Part shown: positions 1 through 6,426 of the stretch, one piece after another
Layout of the letters: every line of letters begins with the position of its first letter
Numbering within the stretch: position 1 is the first letter of the stretch
From: Acidobacteriota bacterium
Lineage (GTDB): Bacteria; Acidobacteriota; Thermoanaerobaculia; Gp7-AA8
DNA: 10,374 bases
Assembly: GCA_003223695.1 (NCBI GenBank)
Contig: QHVY01000017.1
Location: 1-10,374 of the forward strand
Reading direction: 5' to 3'
Program-made: the position numbers and the translations under genes
The notes under the pieces: model-generated
What the model saw: only the letters and a program-made list of their open reading frames with translations
The model's database searches: none
What the model was told of the DNA's origin: nothing

Positions 1-2
1 AT

Positions 3-668
3 TTCACCTATTCGCAATCGTCGATCGGGCCCTCGTACAACTTCGACTCGCGCGATAACCCGTTTGATACGACGCGCGGCGGGCGATTCTCGCTCAGCGT
101 TACGTACTCCGGCGGACCGCTCGGCGGATCGATTCACTCCGTCCGGCCGACGCTCGGGATGACCAAGTTCTTCCGCCTCTCCCGCCGAAGCGCCGTCAGC
201 TTCAACAGCGACCTCGGCTACATGCTGCCGCTCAATAAGAATTGCTCGAACACGCTCGACGAACAGCAGGTGAGCGGCAAAGAGCTGTGCATCCCGAAGG
301 GACAGCGCTTCTTCGTCGGCGGCGAATACTCCGTGCGCGGATTCGAGTACGGCACGCTCGGTCCCAACGAGACGTTCAACGGACAGACGGTCATTGCCGG
401 CGGATACAAGCAGGCGGTCTTCAACGCGGAGTACATCTTCCGTGTGAACGATCCGCTGCGCCTCGTCTGGTTCGCGGATTCCGGCTGGGGATGGGGGTAT
501 CACAACAAGGTCAGGCCGAGCAATCTGCGCTACTCGACGGGTGCCGAGCTCCGCATTTTCCTGCCGGTGTTCCAGTTCCCGATCCGCTTCATCTATGCGA
601 TCGATCCGCTACGAAAGCCGGGCGACAAGTTCCAGAGTTTCCAATTCACGATCGGGAATACGTACTAA
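3..668 (+). CDS. bamA: BamA (Omp85) outer-membrane assembly factor, 3' part only
   Basis: The gene runs in from the left edge; about 222 C-terminal residues are present and no start is visible. BamA is the outer-membrane barrel of the BAM complex, which folds and inserts other beta-barrel proteins. Seen in the sequence: an early SRDNPFDTTRG stretch typical of the Omp85 barrel; a VRGFEYGTLGP segment at about 333-365, matching the conserved VRGF motif of extracellular loop 6; alternating barrel strands; and an aromatic-ending C-terminus (FQFTIGNTY) that fits a BAM-recognised beta-signal. A pair of cysteines (codons at about 243 and 288) lies in the segment before the VRGF loop. The N-terminal POTRA domains lie outside the window. 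The neighbours skp, lpxD, fabZ and lpxA are the classic bamA context, which favours BamA over TamA or a generic Omp85 protein. Confidence 0.93.
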   Translation, partial: FTYSQSSIGPSYNFDSRDNPFDTTRGGRFSLSVTYSGGPLGGSIHSVRPTLGMTKFFRLSRRSAVSFNSDLGYMLPLNKNCSNTLDEQQVSGKELCIPKGQRFFVGGEYSVRGFEYGTLGPNETFNGQTVIAGGYKQAVFNAEYIFRVNDPLRLVWFADSGWGWGYHNKVRPSNLRYSTGAELRIFLPVFQFPIRFIYAIDPLRKPGDKFQSFQFTIGNTY

Positions 669-716
669 AACTCAACCCGTTGCGATGTTCGGTCCCAACA
701 CACACAAGGAGATTTC

Positions 717-1286
717 ATGAAGAAGCTTCTCATTTCTATCGCGATGACAGTACTCGCGGTACCGGTCTTCGCGCAGAATGCGGCACCCGCGCGCGTAGCG
801 GTGATCGATGTTCAGCGCGTACTGAACACGTCAGTGGCCGGTAAGGTTGCGCAGGATCGATTGAAGAAACTGCAGGACGACAAGATGGCGCGCGCCTCGA
901 AACTGCAGGAAGATCTGAAGGCGCTCGACACCGAGATGAACACCAAGAAACTCTCGCTCAGCGAAGACAAGCTCGCGGAGCTGCAGAAGCAGATCGCGGA
1001 TAAGCAGGTTGCGCTGCAGCGGTACGGGCAGGATGCCGACAAAGAGCTCGGCGAAGCTCGCGACAAGGAGCTACTGGTGCTCGAGGGCAAGATCAAGCCG
1101 GTGATCGACCAGATCGGCAAAGAGATGGGTCTCGCCGCGATTTTCAACAAGTTCGAATCGGGTCTCGTCTACGCGTCCGACGCGATTGACATCACCGACT
1201 CGGTCATCAAGCGCTTCAACGAGGCCACGCAAGCCGCGGAGAACACGACGCCACCTGCCGCGCAGCCCGCAGCCAAGAAGCAGTAG
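717..1286 (+). CDS. skp: OmpH/Skp-family periplasmic chaperone
   Basis: This 189-residue protein belongs to the Skp/OmpH family, periplasmic trimers that hold unfolded outer-membrane proteins on their way to BamA. The start is well set: AAGGAG at 706-711 lies 5 nt before the ATG. Residues 1-19 form a signal peptide (MKKLL, a hydrophobic core, then VFA before Gln20). A beta segment follows (RVAVIDVQRVLNTS, about 26-39), which is the usual OmpH opening. Residues about 42-125 are a charged, heptad-like coiled coil rich in Lys, Glu, Leu and Gln, corresponding to the tentacles. A C-terminal return segment (about 126-168) closes the body. The last 20 residues are a Pro/Ala/Lys-rich tail that accounts for most of the length beyond the E. 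coli protein (about 160 residues). It lies 48 nt after bamA and 20 nt before lpxD, probably in the same transcript. Confidence 0.92.
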   Translation: MKKLLISIAMTVLAVPVFAQNAAPARVAVIDVQRVLNTSVAGKVAQDRLKKLQDDKMARASKLQEDLKALDTEMNTKKLSLSEDKLAELQKQIADKQVALQRYGQDADKELGEARDKELLVLEGKIKPVIDQIGKEMGLAAIFNKFESGLVYASDAIDITDSVIKRFNEATQAAENTTPPAAQPAAKKQ

Positions 1287-1306
1287 TCCGTTACAATGCC
1301 GGCCCG

Positions 1307-2233
1307 ATGCCGGCAGTCCCCATCAAGGAAATCGTCGCCCTCGTCGGCGGCCGCTACGGCGGCCCCGACGATCGTGTCATTCGAGGCGTCGCGACGCTGA
1401 CCGATGCGTCCGAGGATCAGTTGAGCTTCCTCGGGAATCTGTTTTACGTCCCCCAGCTCTCCACCACGCACGCCGGTGCGATTCTCGTCCCCGAAGATCT
1501 CGATGGTAACGACGCGCGCTTCATCCGCGTCTCCAAGCCGCACGCAGCGCTCGCGGAGATTCTCGATCGCTTTTTCAACCTGCGCCGCGCCAGGCCGGGG
1601 ATTTCTCCGCAAGCATCGATCGCGAAAACCGCCAAGGTCGGCGCAAACGTCGCTGTGAGCGCGTTCTGCTCGATCGGAGAGGATGTCGAAATCGGCGATG
1701 ACACGATCCTCTACCCGAACGTGACGATCTACGACGGCTGCAAAATCGGCCGGCGATGCATCCTGCACAGCGGCGTCATCATCGGCGCGGACGGTTTCGG
1801 ATTCGCTCAGGTCGGCGGCCGCCATCGCAAAATCCCGCAGATTGGAATCGCGCGCATCGAAGATGACGTGGAGATCGGTGCGAACTCCTGCATCGATCGC
1901 GCGGCGTTAGGCGAAACGGTGATCGGCGAGGGCACGAAAATCGACAACCTCGTGCAGGTCGGTCACAACGTGCGCATTGGCAAGCATTGCCTGATCGTCG
2001 CGCAAGTGGGAATTGCCGGCTCGACGGAGCTGGGAGACTACGTCGTCGCCGCAGGTCAGGCAGGCTTCTCTGGTCACTTGAAAATCGGCAATCGCGCACA
2101 AGTTGGCGGCGGCGCTGCAGTGTTTCACGACATCCCGGATGGAACGAAAGTGATCGGGAGTCCGGCAATCGAATTCCGCGAATACGCGCGCCGCGACATG
2201 ATGCTGAAACGTCTGCTGGCAAAGAAGAGGTAG
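1307..2233 (+). CDS. lpxD: UDP-3-O-acylglucosamine N-acyltransferase LpxD
   Basis: LpxD transfers a 3-hydroxyacyl chain from ACP to the 2-amino group of UDP-3-O-acyl-glucosamine, the third step of lipid A synthesis, in the cytoplasm. The 308 residues contain the N-terminal uridine-binding domain (about 1-95, with VATLTDASEDQLSFLGN) and then a left-handed beta-helix of hexapeptide repeats (about 100-275). LpxD hallmarks are the IGADGFGFA motif at about 159-167 and KIPQIG at 175-180. His220 in the VQVGHNVRIG segment should be the catalytic base (E. coli His239). The C-terminus is a short basic helix. It is somewhat shorter than E. coli LpxD (341). No clear Shine-Dalgarno sequence precedes the ATG; the nearby ATG at 1296 is out of frame. 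fabZ starts 2 nt after the stop. Confidence 0.97.
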   Translation: MPAVPIKEIVALVGGRYGGPDDRVIRGVATLTDASEDQLSFLGNLFYVPQLSTTHAGAILVPEDLDGNDARFIRVSKPHAALAEILDRFFNLRRARPGISPQASIAKTAKVGANVAVSAFCSIGEDVEIGDDTILYPNVTIYDGCKIGRRCILHSGVIIGADGFGFAQVGGRHRKIPQIGIARIEDDVEIGANSCIDRAALGETVIGEGTKIDNLVQVGHNVRIGKHCLIVAQVGIAGSTELGDYVVAAGQAGFSGHLKIGNRAQVGGGAAVFHDIPDGTKVIGSPAIEFREYARRDMMLKRLLAKKR

Positions 2234-2235
2234 CG

Positions 2236-2679
2236 ATGGCGACGCTGACGATCACCGACATCATGAAGATCCTTCCGCATCGCTATCCGATGCTGCTGGT
2301 CGATCGCGTGTTGGAAATCGACCCCGGCAAGCGGATCGTCTGCATCAAGAACGTCACCGCGAACGAACAATTCTTTCAGGGACATTTTCCCGGCGCGCCG
2401 GTGATGCCGGGCGTTCTCATTGTCGAGGCGATGGCGCAATGCGGCGCCGTGCTCGTACTGAGCGACATTCCGGATCGCGACAAGAAACTCTTTCTCTTCG
2501 GCGGCGTCGACAAAGCGCGCTTTCGAAAACCCGTCATCCCCGGCGATCAACTGCGGATGGAAGTCGAGATCGTGCAGAGGCGCTCGAACAGCGTGAAAAT
2601 TCACGGCGTCGCGACGGTCAACGGCGAGACCGTGGCCGAAGCCGAGATGCTGAGCCTTATGGTGCCGAGGGAGCCGTGA
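2236..2679 (+). CDS. fabZ: (3R)-hydroxyacyl-ACP dehydratase FabZ
   Basis: FabZ dehydrates 3-hydroxyacyl-ACP to trans-2-enoyl-ACP in type II fatty acid synthesis. It competes with LpxA and LpxD for 3-hydroxyacyl-ACP, which explains its conserved place between them. The 147-residue hot-dog protein shows ILPHRYPMLLVDRV at 12-25 and the active-site block GHFPGAPVMPGVLIVEAMAQ at 49-68. His50 and Glu64 form the catalytic pair (E. coli His54 and Glu68). The chosen ATG at 2236 has a purine-rich GAAGAGG about 5 nt upstream, inside the end of lpxD, and gives the normal family length; the frame stays open further upstream but overlaps lpxD. Its stop overlaps the lpxA start by 4 nt (GTGA), so the two are likely translationally coupled. 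Confidence 0.97.
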   Translation: MATLTITDIMKILPHRYPMLLVDRVLEIDPGKRIVCIKNVTANEQFFQGHFPGAPVMPGVLIVEAMAQCGAVLVLSDIPDRDKKLFLFGGVDKARFRKPVIPGDQLRMEVEIVQRRSNSVKIHGVATVNGETVAEAEMLSLMVPREP

Positions 2680-3449
2680 TTCATTCGACGGCGATCGTCA
2701 GCAGCGAAGCGGCATTCGGCGACGGCGTGGAAGTCGGCCCATACGCGATCATCGGCGCGGGCGTCACGATCGGAGTAGGTTCCAAAGTTGGTGCATTCAG
2801 CCGGATCGAGGGACCGACAGTCATCGGCGAGCGCAACGTCTTTTACGGACAGGTTTCGATCGGTGGTCCACCGCAGGATCTGAAGTACCGCGGCGAACGG
2901 ACTGAATTGCATATCGGCAACGACAACATGTTCCGTGAGTTCGTTACGATCAACCGCGGCACCGCTGGCGGCGGCGGAATCACCACGGTCGAATCGGGCA
3001 ATTTCTTCATGGCTTACTCGCACGTCGCACACGATTGTCACGTCGGATCGCACACGATTTTCGCCAACAACGCCACGCTCGCGGGCCACGTCGAAATCGG
3101 CGATCACGCGACGATCGGCGCGTTCACCGCGATTCATCAGTTCTGCAGAGTCGGCGATCACGCGTTCATCGGCGGTTACACCGTGGTCACTCAGGACGCG
3201 TTGCCGTTCATCAAGACGGTCGGCGAACGTCCGGCGAAAACATACGGAATCAACACGATTGGCCTGCAGCGAAAGGGATTTTCGCCTGAGACGATCGACG
3301 CGCTCGATCGCGCCTATCGAATTCTCATTCGATCGAAACTGAAGCTGCACGACGCATTGCTCAAAATCGAAACCGACCTCGGATTCTTCGCCGAGACGCG
3401 CTACCTCGTCGATTTTGCCCGTCATTCGCAGCGCGGATTCATTCGATGA
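2676..3449 (+). CDS. lpxA: UDP-GlcNAc (or UDP-GlcNAc3N) acyltransferase LpxA
   Basis: LpxA performs the first committed step of lipid A synthesis, adding a 3-hydroxyacyl chain from ACP to position 3 of the UDP-sugar. I chose the GTG at 2676: it overlaps the fabZ stop, has GAGGGAG at 2667-2673, and gives 257 residues starting MIHSTAIV, close to E. coli LpxA (262). The frame is open further upstream but that part is fabZ shadow. The beta-helix of hexapeptide repeats spans about 1-185. YSHVAHDC at 114-121 carries His119, equivalent to catalytic His125, and His116, equivalent to His122. A helical C-terminal domain ends in RGFIR. Gly167 aligns with E. coli Gly173, the acyl-chain ruler, which fits a long acyl chain. 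The gnnA-like gene overlapping its end raises the chance that the acceptor is a 3-amino sugar and the bond an amide. Confidence 0.97.
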   Translation: MIHSTAIVSSEAAFGDGVEVGPYAIIGAGVTIGVGSKVGAFSRIEGPTVIGERNVFYGQVSIGGPPQDLKYRGERTELHIGNDNMFREFVTINRGTAGGGGITTVESGNFFMAYSHVAHDCHVGSHTIFANNATLAGHVEIGDHATIGAFTAIHQFCRVGDHAFIGGYTVVTQDALPFIKTVGERPAKTYGINTIGLQRKGFSPETIDALDRAYRILIRSKLKLHDALLKIETDLGFFAETRYLVDFARHSQRGFIR

Positions 3450-4378
3450 GCACGCGCATCGGCGTCGTCGGCACAGGCTACCTCGGCCGCCTCCACGCTC
3501 GCGTGCTCACCGAAATGCCGGAGGCGGAGGTCGCCGGATTCGTCGAGGTGAACGACAGCGTTGCCGCAGAAGTCGCGAAAACGCTCGGGCTGCGTCGATT
3601 CGATTCGGTTCCTGCATTGGCGAAGGCAGTCGACTGTGCCGTCGTCGCCACTCCAACGACTACGCATTTTGATGTCGCGTGCGAGCTGATCGAAGCCGGC
3701 TGCGATGTGCTCGTGGAGAAACCGATCACGGCGGAAGTCGATCAGGGACGCCGTCTCATCGACATCGCCAAAAAGAATACGCGACTCCTGCAGGTCGGTC
3801 ATGTCGAGCGCTACAACCCGGCGATCGTCGCCGTCGCGCCGCTGTTGCACGACATCCGCTTTCTCGAGGCGGAGCGGCTCGGCGTCTTCGTTGGCCGCTC
3901 GCTCGACATCGATGTGCTCCTCGACCTGATGATCCACGATCTCAATCTCGTTCTCTCGCTGCTCCATTCAAAGGTGACAGAGGTGCGGGCGGTGGGCGTG
4001 CCGGTACTGACGGAGAAGGTGGACATCACGAACGTGCGATTGGAAATGGAGAACGGCGCGGTAGCAAACCTCACAGCCAGCCGTGTGTCGCAGGAGCGTG
4101 TGCGCAAGGTGAGATTCTTCAGCAGCGACGCGTACATCTCCGTCGACACAAAAGAGCAGGAGGTGAAAGGATTTCGCCTCGGTAAGCAATCGATCGAGCC
4201 GATCGCGATCAACGTCGAGAAAAAAGAACCGCTGCGCGCGGAGCTCGAATCATTCTTGCAGTGTGTGCGCGATCGTTCGCTGCCGCTCGTCAGTGGTGAA
4301 GATGGCGTGGACGCGGTCGCGTTGGCGAAAGATGTGGCGGCGGCAATTGATGAATCATTGAAGCGATGGAAAAGATGA
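3446..4378 (+). CDS. gnnA: Gfo/Idh/MocA oxidoreductase, probable UDP-GlcNAc 3-dehydrogenase (GnnA-like)
   Basis: This is a 310-residue NAD(P)-dependent oxidoreductase. The N-terminal Rossmann fold has GTGYLG at 9-14. VVATPTTTH follows at about 66-74 and EKPIT at 91-95, where Lys92 is the conserved catalytic-region lysine of the Gfo/Idh/MocA family. VGHVERYNPAI at 117-127 is a segment I associate with lpxA-linked members. DLMIHDLN at 160-167 supplies the second conserved motif, with His164. In Acidithiobacillus, GnnA oxidises the 3-OH of UDP-GlcNAc and the GnnB aminotransferase then makes UDP-GlcNAc3N for LpxA. The 4-bp overlap with lpxA (ATGA) strongly ties this gene to lipid A. No GnnB-type aminotransferase follows, so the exact substrate is inferred. 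Family membership is secure; the GnnA role is likely but unproven. Confidence 0.78.
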   Translation: MSTRIGVVGTGYLGRLHARVLTEMPEAEVAGFVEVNDSVAAEVAKTLGLRRFDSVPALAKAVDCAVVATPTTTHFDVACELIEAGCDVLVEKPITAEVDQGRRLIDIAKKNTRLLQVGHVERYNPAIVAVAPLLHDIRFLEAERLGVFVGRSLDIDVLLDLMIHDLNLVLSLLHSKVTEVRAVGVPVLTEKVDITNVRLEMENGAVANLTASRVSQERVRKVRFFSSDAYISVDTKEQEVKGFRLGKQSIEPIAINVEKKEPLRAELESFLQCVRDRSLPLVSGEDGVDAVALAKDVAAAIDESLKRWKR

Positions 4379-4431
4379 TCACCACAGAGAGCACAGAGAC
4401 GTCTCTGTGTTCTCCGTCCCCTCTGTGGTGA
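4379..4431. repeat. Palindromic intergenic repeat, copy 1 (diverged)
   Basis: A nested palindrome fills the gap between the gnnA-like gene and mtnP. The outer arms TCACCACAGAG (4379-4389) and CTCTGTGGTGA (4421-4431) are perfect 11-bp complements. Inside lies a perfect 18-bp palindrome, CACAGAGACGTCTCTGTG (4392-4409). It starts at the base after the gnnA stop codon and ends 7 nt before the mtnP ATG. It shares its arms and core wording with the copies at 6312-6376 and 10183-10247 but is shorter and diverged in the middle. There is no T-tract, so it is not a standard intrinsic terminator. It looks like a REP- or MITE-type dispersed element. Confidence 0.85.
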
Positions 4432-4438
4432 CAGAACA

Positions 4439-5305
4439 ATGAACGAAGTTCCAATCGGAATCATCGGCGGCTCCGGCCTCTATCAAATGGAGGGACTGGA
4501 GTTTCTTCGCGAAGAGGCCATCGAGACGCCGTTCGGACTTCCGTCGGATTCGTACGCGATCGGAGAAATCGACGGGGTGCGCGTGGCGTTTCTGTCGCGC
4601 CACGGTGTGGGACATCGTTTGCTGCCAAGCGAATTGAATTACCGCGCCAACATCTACGGCTTCAAAACTCTCGGTGTGCACACGATCATCTCCGCAAGCG
4701 CTGTCGGATCAATGAAGGAGGATTACCACCCGACCGACATCCTCTTTCCGCATCAGTTCATCGATCGCACGCGTCATCGCGCCGACACCTTTTTTGGCGA
4801 TGGCATCGTCGGGCATATCAGCTTTGCCGATCCGATCTGCGCGGGAGCGTCGTTGGTCGCCGTTCAGGCCGCCCGTGAGGCCGGCGCGCGCGTGCACGAA
4901 GGCGGCGTCTACATCTGCATCGAAGGACCGCAATTCTCGACGCGTGCGGAGTCGAATCTGTATCGCTCATGGGGAGTCGACGTGATCGGAATGACCAATC
5001 TGCAGGAAGCGAAGCTCGCGCGTGAAGCGGAGATCTGTTACGCGACGATGGCGCTTGTGACCGACTACGACTGCTGGCACGAGACAGCCGAAACGGTCAG
5101 CGTCGAGCAGATTCTCGGCTATCTCAAAGCGAATGCCGATATGGCTCAGCACATCCTCAGGCTCGCCGTGCCGCGCGCCGCCGCGCGCGAACGAGATTGC
5201 GCGTGCGTCAACGCCCTGCAGTACGCGATCGTGACCGATCCGGCGAAAATCCCCGCGGAGACGAAGCGGAAGCTCGCGCCGATCATCGGCAAATACATCA
5301 CGTAG
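4439..5305 (+). CDS. mtnP: S-methyl-5'-thioadenosine phosphorylase (MTAP)
   Basis: MTAP cleaves 5'-methylthioadenosine with phosphate to adenine and 5-methylthioribose 1-phosphate. This clears the by-product of polyamine and related S-adenosylmethionine-dependent synthesis and starts methionine salvage. The 288-residue protein has the PNP/MTAP family-2 phosphate loop GIIGGSGLY at 7-15, SRHGVGHR at 53-60, SASAVGSM at 85-92, EGPQFSTRAES at 162-172, IGMTN at 183-187 (Met185 contacts the ribose in this family) and TDYDCW at 208-213. The aspartates in TDYDCW favour a 6-aminopurine base, which points to MTAP rather than a guanosine/inosine phosphorylase. The tail after about 250 is slightly longer than in compact MTAPs. 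There is no classical Shine-Dalgarno; GGTGA at 4427-4431, the end of the upstream palindrome, is the only candidate. A PfkB-family kinase follows. Confidence 0.93.
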   Translation: MNEVPIGIIGGSGLYQMEGLEFLREEAIETPFGLPSDSYAIGEIDGVRVAFLSRHGVGHRLLPSELNYRANIYGFKTLGVHTIISASAVGSMKEDYHPTDILFPHQFIDRTRHRADTFFGDGIVGHISFADPICAGASLVAVQAAREAGARVHEGGVYICIEGPQFSTRAESNLYRSWGVDVIGMTNLQEAKLAREAEICYATMALVTDYDCWHETAETVSVEQILGYLKANADMAQHILRLAVPRAAARERDCACVNALQYAIVTDPAKIPAETKRKLAPIIGKYIT

Positions 5306-5392
5306 TTCTTTGTTGTTTGTTCTTCGTTGTTCGTGACCGGACGAAAACGCGAACAACGAAGAACGAAGAACGAAGAACAAGGAACGAAGAAC
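5305..5392. repeat. GAAGAAC heptamer array forming a long inverted repeat
   Basis: Six 7-bp units run from 5351 to 5392: one GAACAAC, three GAAGAAC, one AAGGAAC and one GAAGAAC. The left side, 5305-5332, carries four units of the reverse complement (GTTCTTT, GTTGTTT, GTTCTTC, GTTGTTC). Bases 5319-5333 and 5350-5364 pair perfectly over 15 bp around a 16-nt loop, and the pairing extends to about 28 bp with three mismatches. The left arm begins on the last base of the mtnP stop codon and the right side ends 2 nt before the kinase ATG. The variant unit AAGGAAC provides the only Shine-Dalgarno-like AAGGA (5379-5383) for that gene. Confidence 0.85.
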
Positions 5393-5394
5393 GA

Positions 5395-6312
5395 ATGAGC
5401 ATTCTGGTCGTCGGCAGCGTCGCATTCGACAACATCGAGACGCCGTTCGGAAAGGCGCAGCGCTGCATCGGCGGTTCGGCGACGTATTTCGCCGTCTCAG
5501 CGTCTTTTTTCACGGAGGTCGAGCTGGTGGCGATCGTCGGCGACGACTTCACCGACGGCGATCTCGAGATCTTTCATGACCGTCGCGTCAATCTCGACGG
5601 CCTCGAACGCGTTCGCGGCGCGAAGACGTTTTTCTGGAGCGGCGAGTACGGGTACGACCTCAACGTGGCGAAAACGCGCGAGACGCAGCTGAATGTCTTT
5701 GCCGATTTTCACCCGAAGCTCAACGAGAAGCAGCGGCGGGCGGAGGTCCTTTTTCTGGCCAACATTCATCCCGAACTTCAGATGGACGTATTACATCAGA
5801 CCGAGCGGCCACGTCTCGTGGCACTCGATACGATGAATTTGTGGATCGCCACGAAGCGCGACGCGTTGGAAAAAGCGTTTAGCCAGGTCGACCTCGTTCT
5901 CATTAATGAAGCCGAGACGCGGCAGTTCACGAGCGAAACGAACCTCATCCGTGGAGCGCGGGCAATCCTCGATCTCGGTCCGCCCACAATCGTCATCAAG
6001 CGGGGTGAGTACGGCGTCCTGATGATTACCAAAGACGCTGCCTTCGCTGTCCCTGCTTATCCGCTGGAGAATGTTTTCGATCCCACCGGCGCAGGCGACA
6101 CGTTCGCCGGCGGCTTTCTCGGCTACCTCACTTCGCGCAAATCGCATGATGAACGCGAGCTGCGACGGGCGATCATCTTCGGCAGCGTGCTCGCCTCGTT
6201 CACCGTGGAGAAATTTTCGCTCGACCGGCTGCGCGAGATCACGCTCGAAGACATTTACGAACGGTATCGCGCCTTCCGCACTCTGACGCACTTCGAGGAT
6301 TTCGAGGTGTAG
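5395..6312 (+). CDS. PfkB-family (ribokinase-like) sugar or nucleoside kinase
   Basis: A 305-residue kinase of the PfkB/ribokinase superfamily, which phosphorylates a sugar or nucleoside hydroxyl with ATP. The N-terminus MSILVVGSVAFDNI is the typical first strand. GGSAT at 26-30 sits in the substrate-binding region. DPTGAGDTFAGG at 229-240 is PfkB signature 2 and holds the anion hole and catalytic base Asp235. VLINEAET at about 168-175 is the usual pre-ATP-site strand. I chose the ATG at 5395 because it gives the normal family length and N-terminus; the frame is open upstream, but there it reads through the heptamer repeat and the end of mtnP. Lying directly behind mtnP, it may act on adenosine, another nucleoside or a ribose-type sugar. 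The substrate cannot be read from the sequence. Confidence 0.9.
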   Translation: MSILVVGSVAFDNIETPFGKAQRCIGGSATYFAVSASFFTEVELVAIVGDDFTDGDLEIFHDRRVNLDGLERVRGAKTFFWSGEYGYDLNVAKTRETQLNVFADFHPKLNEKQRRAEVLFLANIHPELQMDVLHQTERPRLVALDTMNLWIATKRDALEKAFSQVDLVLINEAETRQFTSETNLIRGARAILDLGPPTIVIKRGEYGVLMITKDAAFAVPAYPLENVFDPTGAGDTFAGGFLGYLTSRKSHDERELRRAIIFGSVLASFTVEKFSLDRLREITLEDIYERYRAFRTLTHFEDFEV

Positions 6313-6376
6313 TGTTCACCACAGAGACACAGAGCACACAGAGACATCTCCGTGACCTCTGTGCCTCTGTGGTGAT
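6312..6376. repeat. Palindromic intergenic repeat, copy 2
   Basis: The 65-bp element begins on the last base of the kinase stop codon. Its arms TCACCACAGAGACACAGAG (6316-6334) and CTCTGTGCCTCTGTGGTGA (6357-6375) pair over 18 of 19 bp. The loop contains a second imperfect palindrome, CACAGAGACATCTCCGTG (6337-6354). It is identical to copy 3 (10183-10247) except at two bases, 6336 and 6356, and is in the same orientation. No T-tract follows, so a terminator role is not supported. Confidence 0.9.
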
Positions 6377-6403
6377 GTACTTCGGAATAGATTGAATCGC
6401 GTT

Positions 6404-6421
6404 CACACGAACGTTAGTGTG
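6404..6421. promoter_or_regulatory. Palindromic candidate operator of vapB
   Basis: CACACGAACGTTAGTGTG is an 18-bp inverted repeat with one mismatched pair, ending 5 nt before the vapB ATG. VapB antitoxins are ribbon-helix-helix dimers that bind such palindromes and repress their own operon, alone or with the toxin. The position would overlap the ribosome-binding region or the transcription start. The palindrome is seen; the operator role is inferred. Confidence 0.55.
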
Positions 6422-6426
6422 GGTCT

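Noticed and set aside
1169..1825. Long minus-strand open frame opposite skp and lpxD
   Set aside because: It is antisense to the well-supported lpxD start, rich in Asp, Arg and Ala as expected from a GC-rich shadow frame, and shows no recognisable motif.
2601..3425. 274-codon minus-strand open frame opposite lpxA
   Set aside because: It mirrors the lpxA hexapeptide coding region and has no family features; lpxA has all its catalytic residues.
3422..3967. Minus-strand open frame opposite the gnnA-like gene
   Set aside because: Shadow of a gene with clear Rossmann and EKP motifs; no start signal or motif of its own.
5351..5392. GAAGAAC array as a CRISPR
   Set aside because: Units are 7 bp and tandem without spacers, so it is a simple repeat.
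6312..6376. Palindromic repeats as intrinsic terminators
   Set aside because: Strong stems but no following T-tract in any of the three copies.
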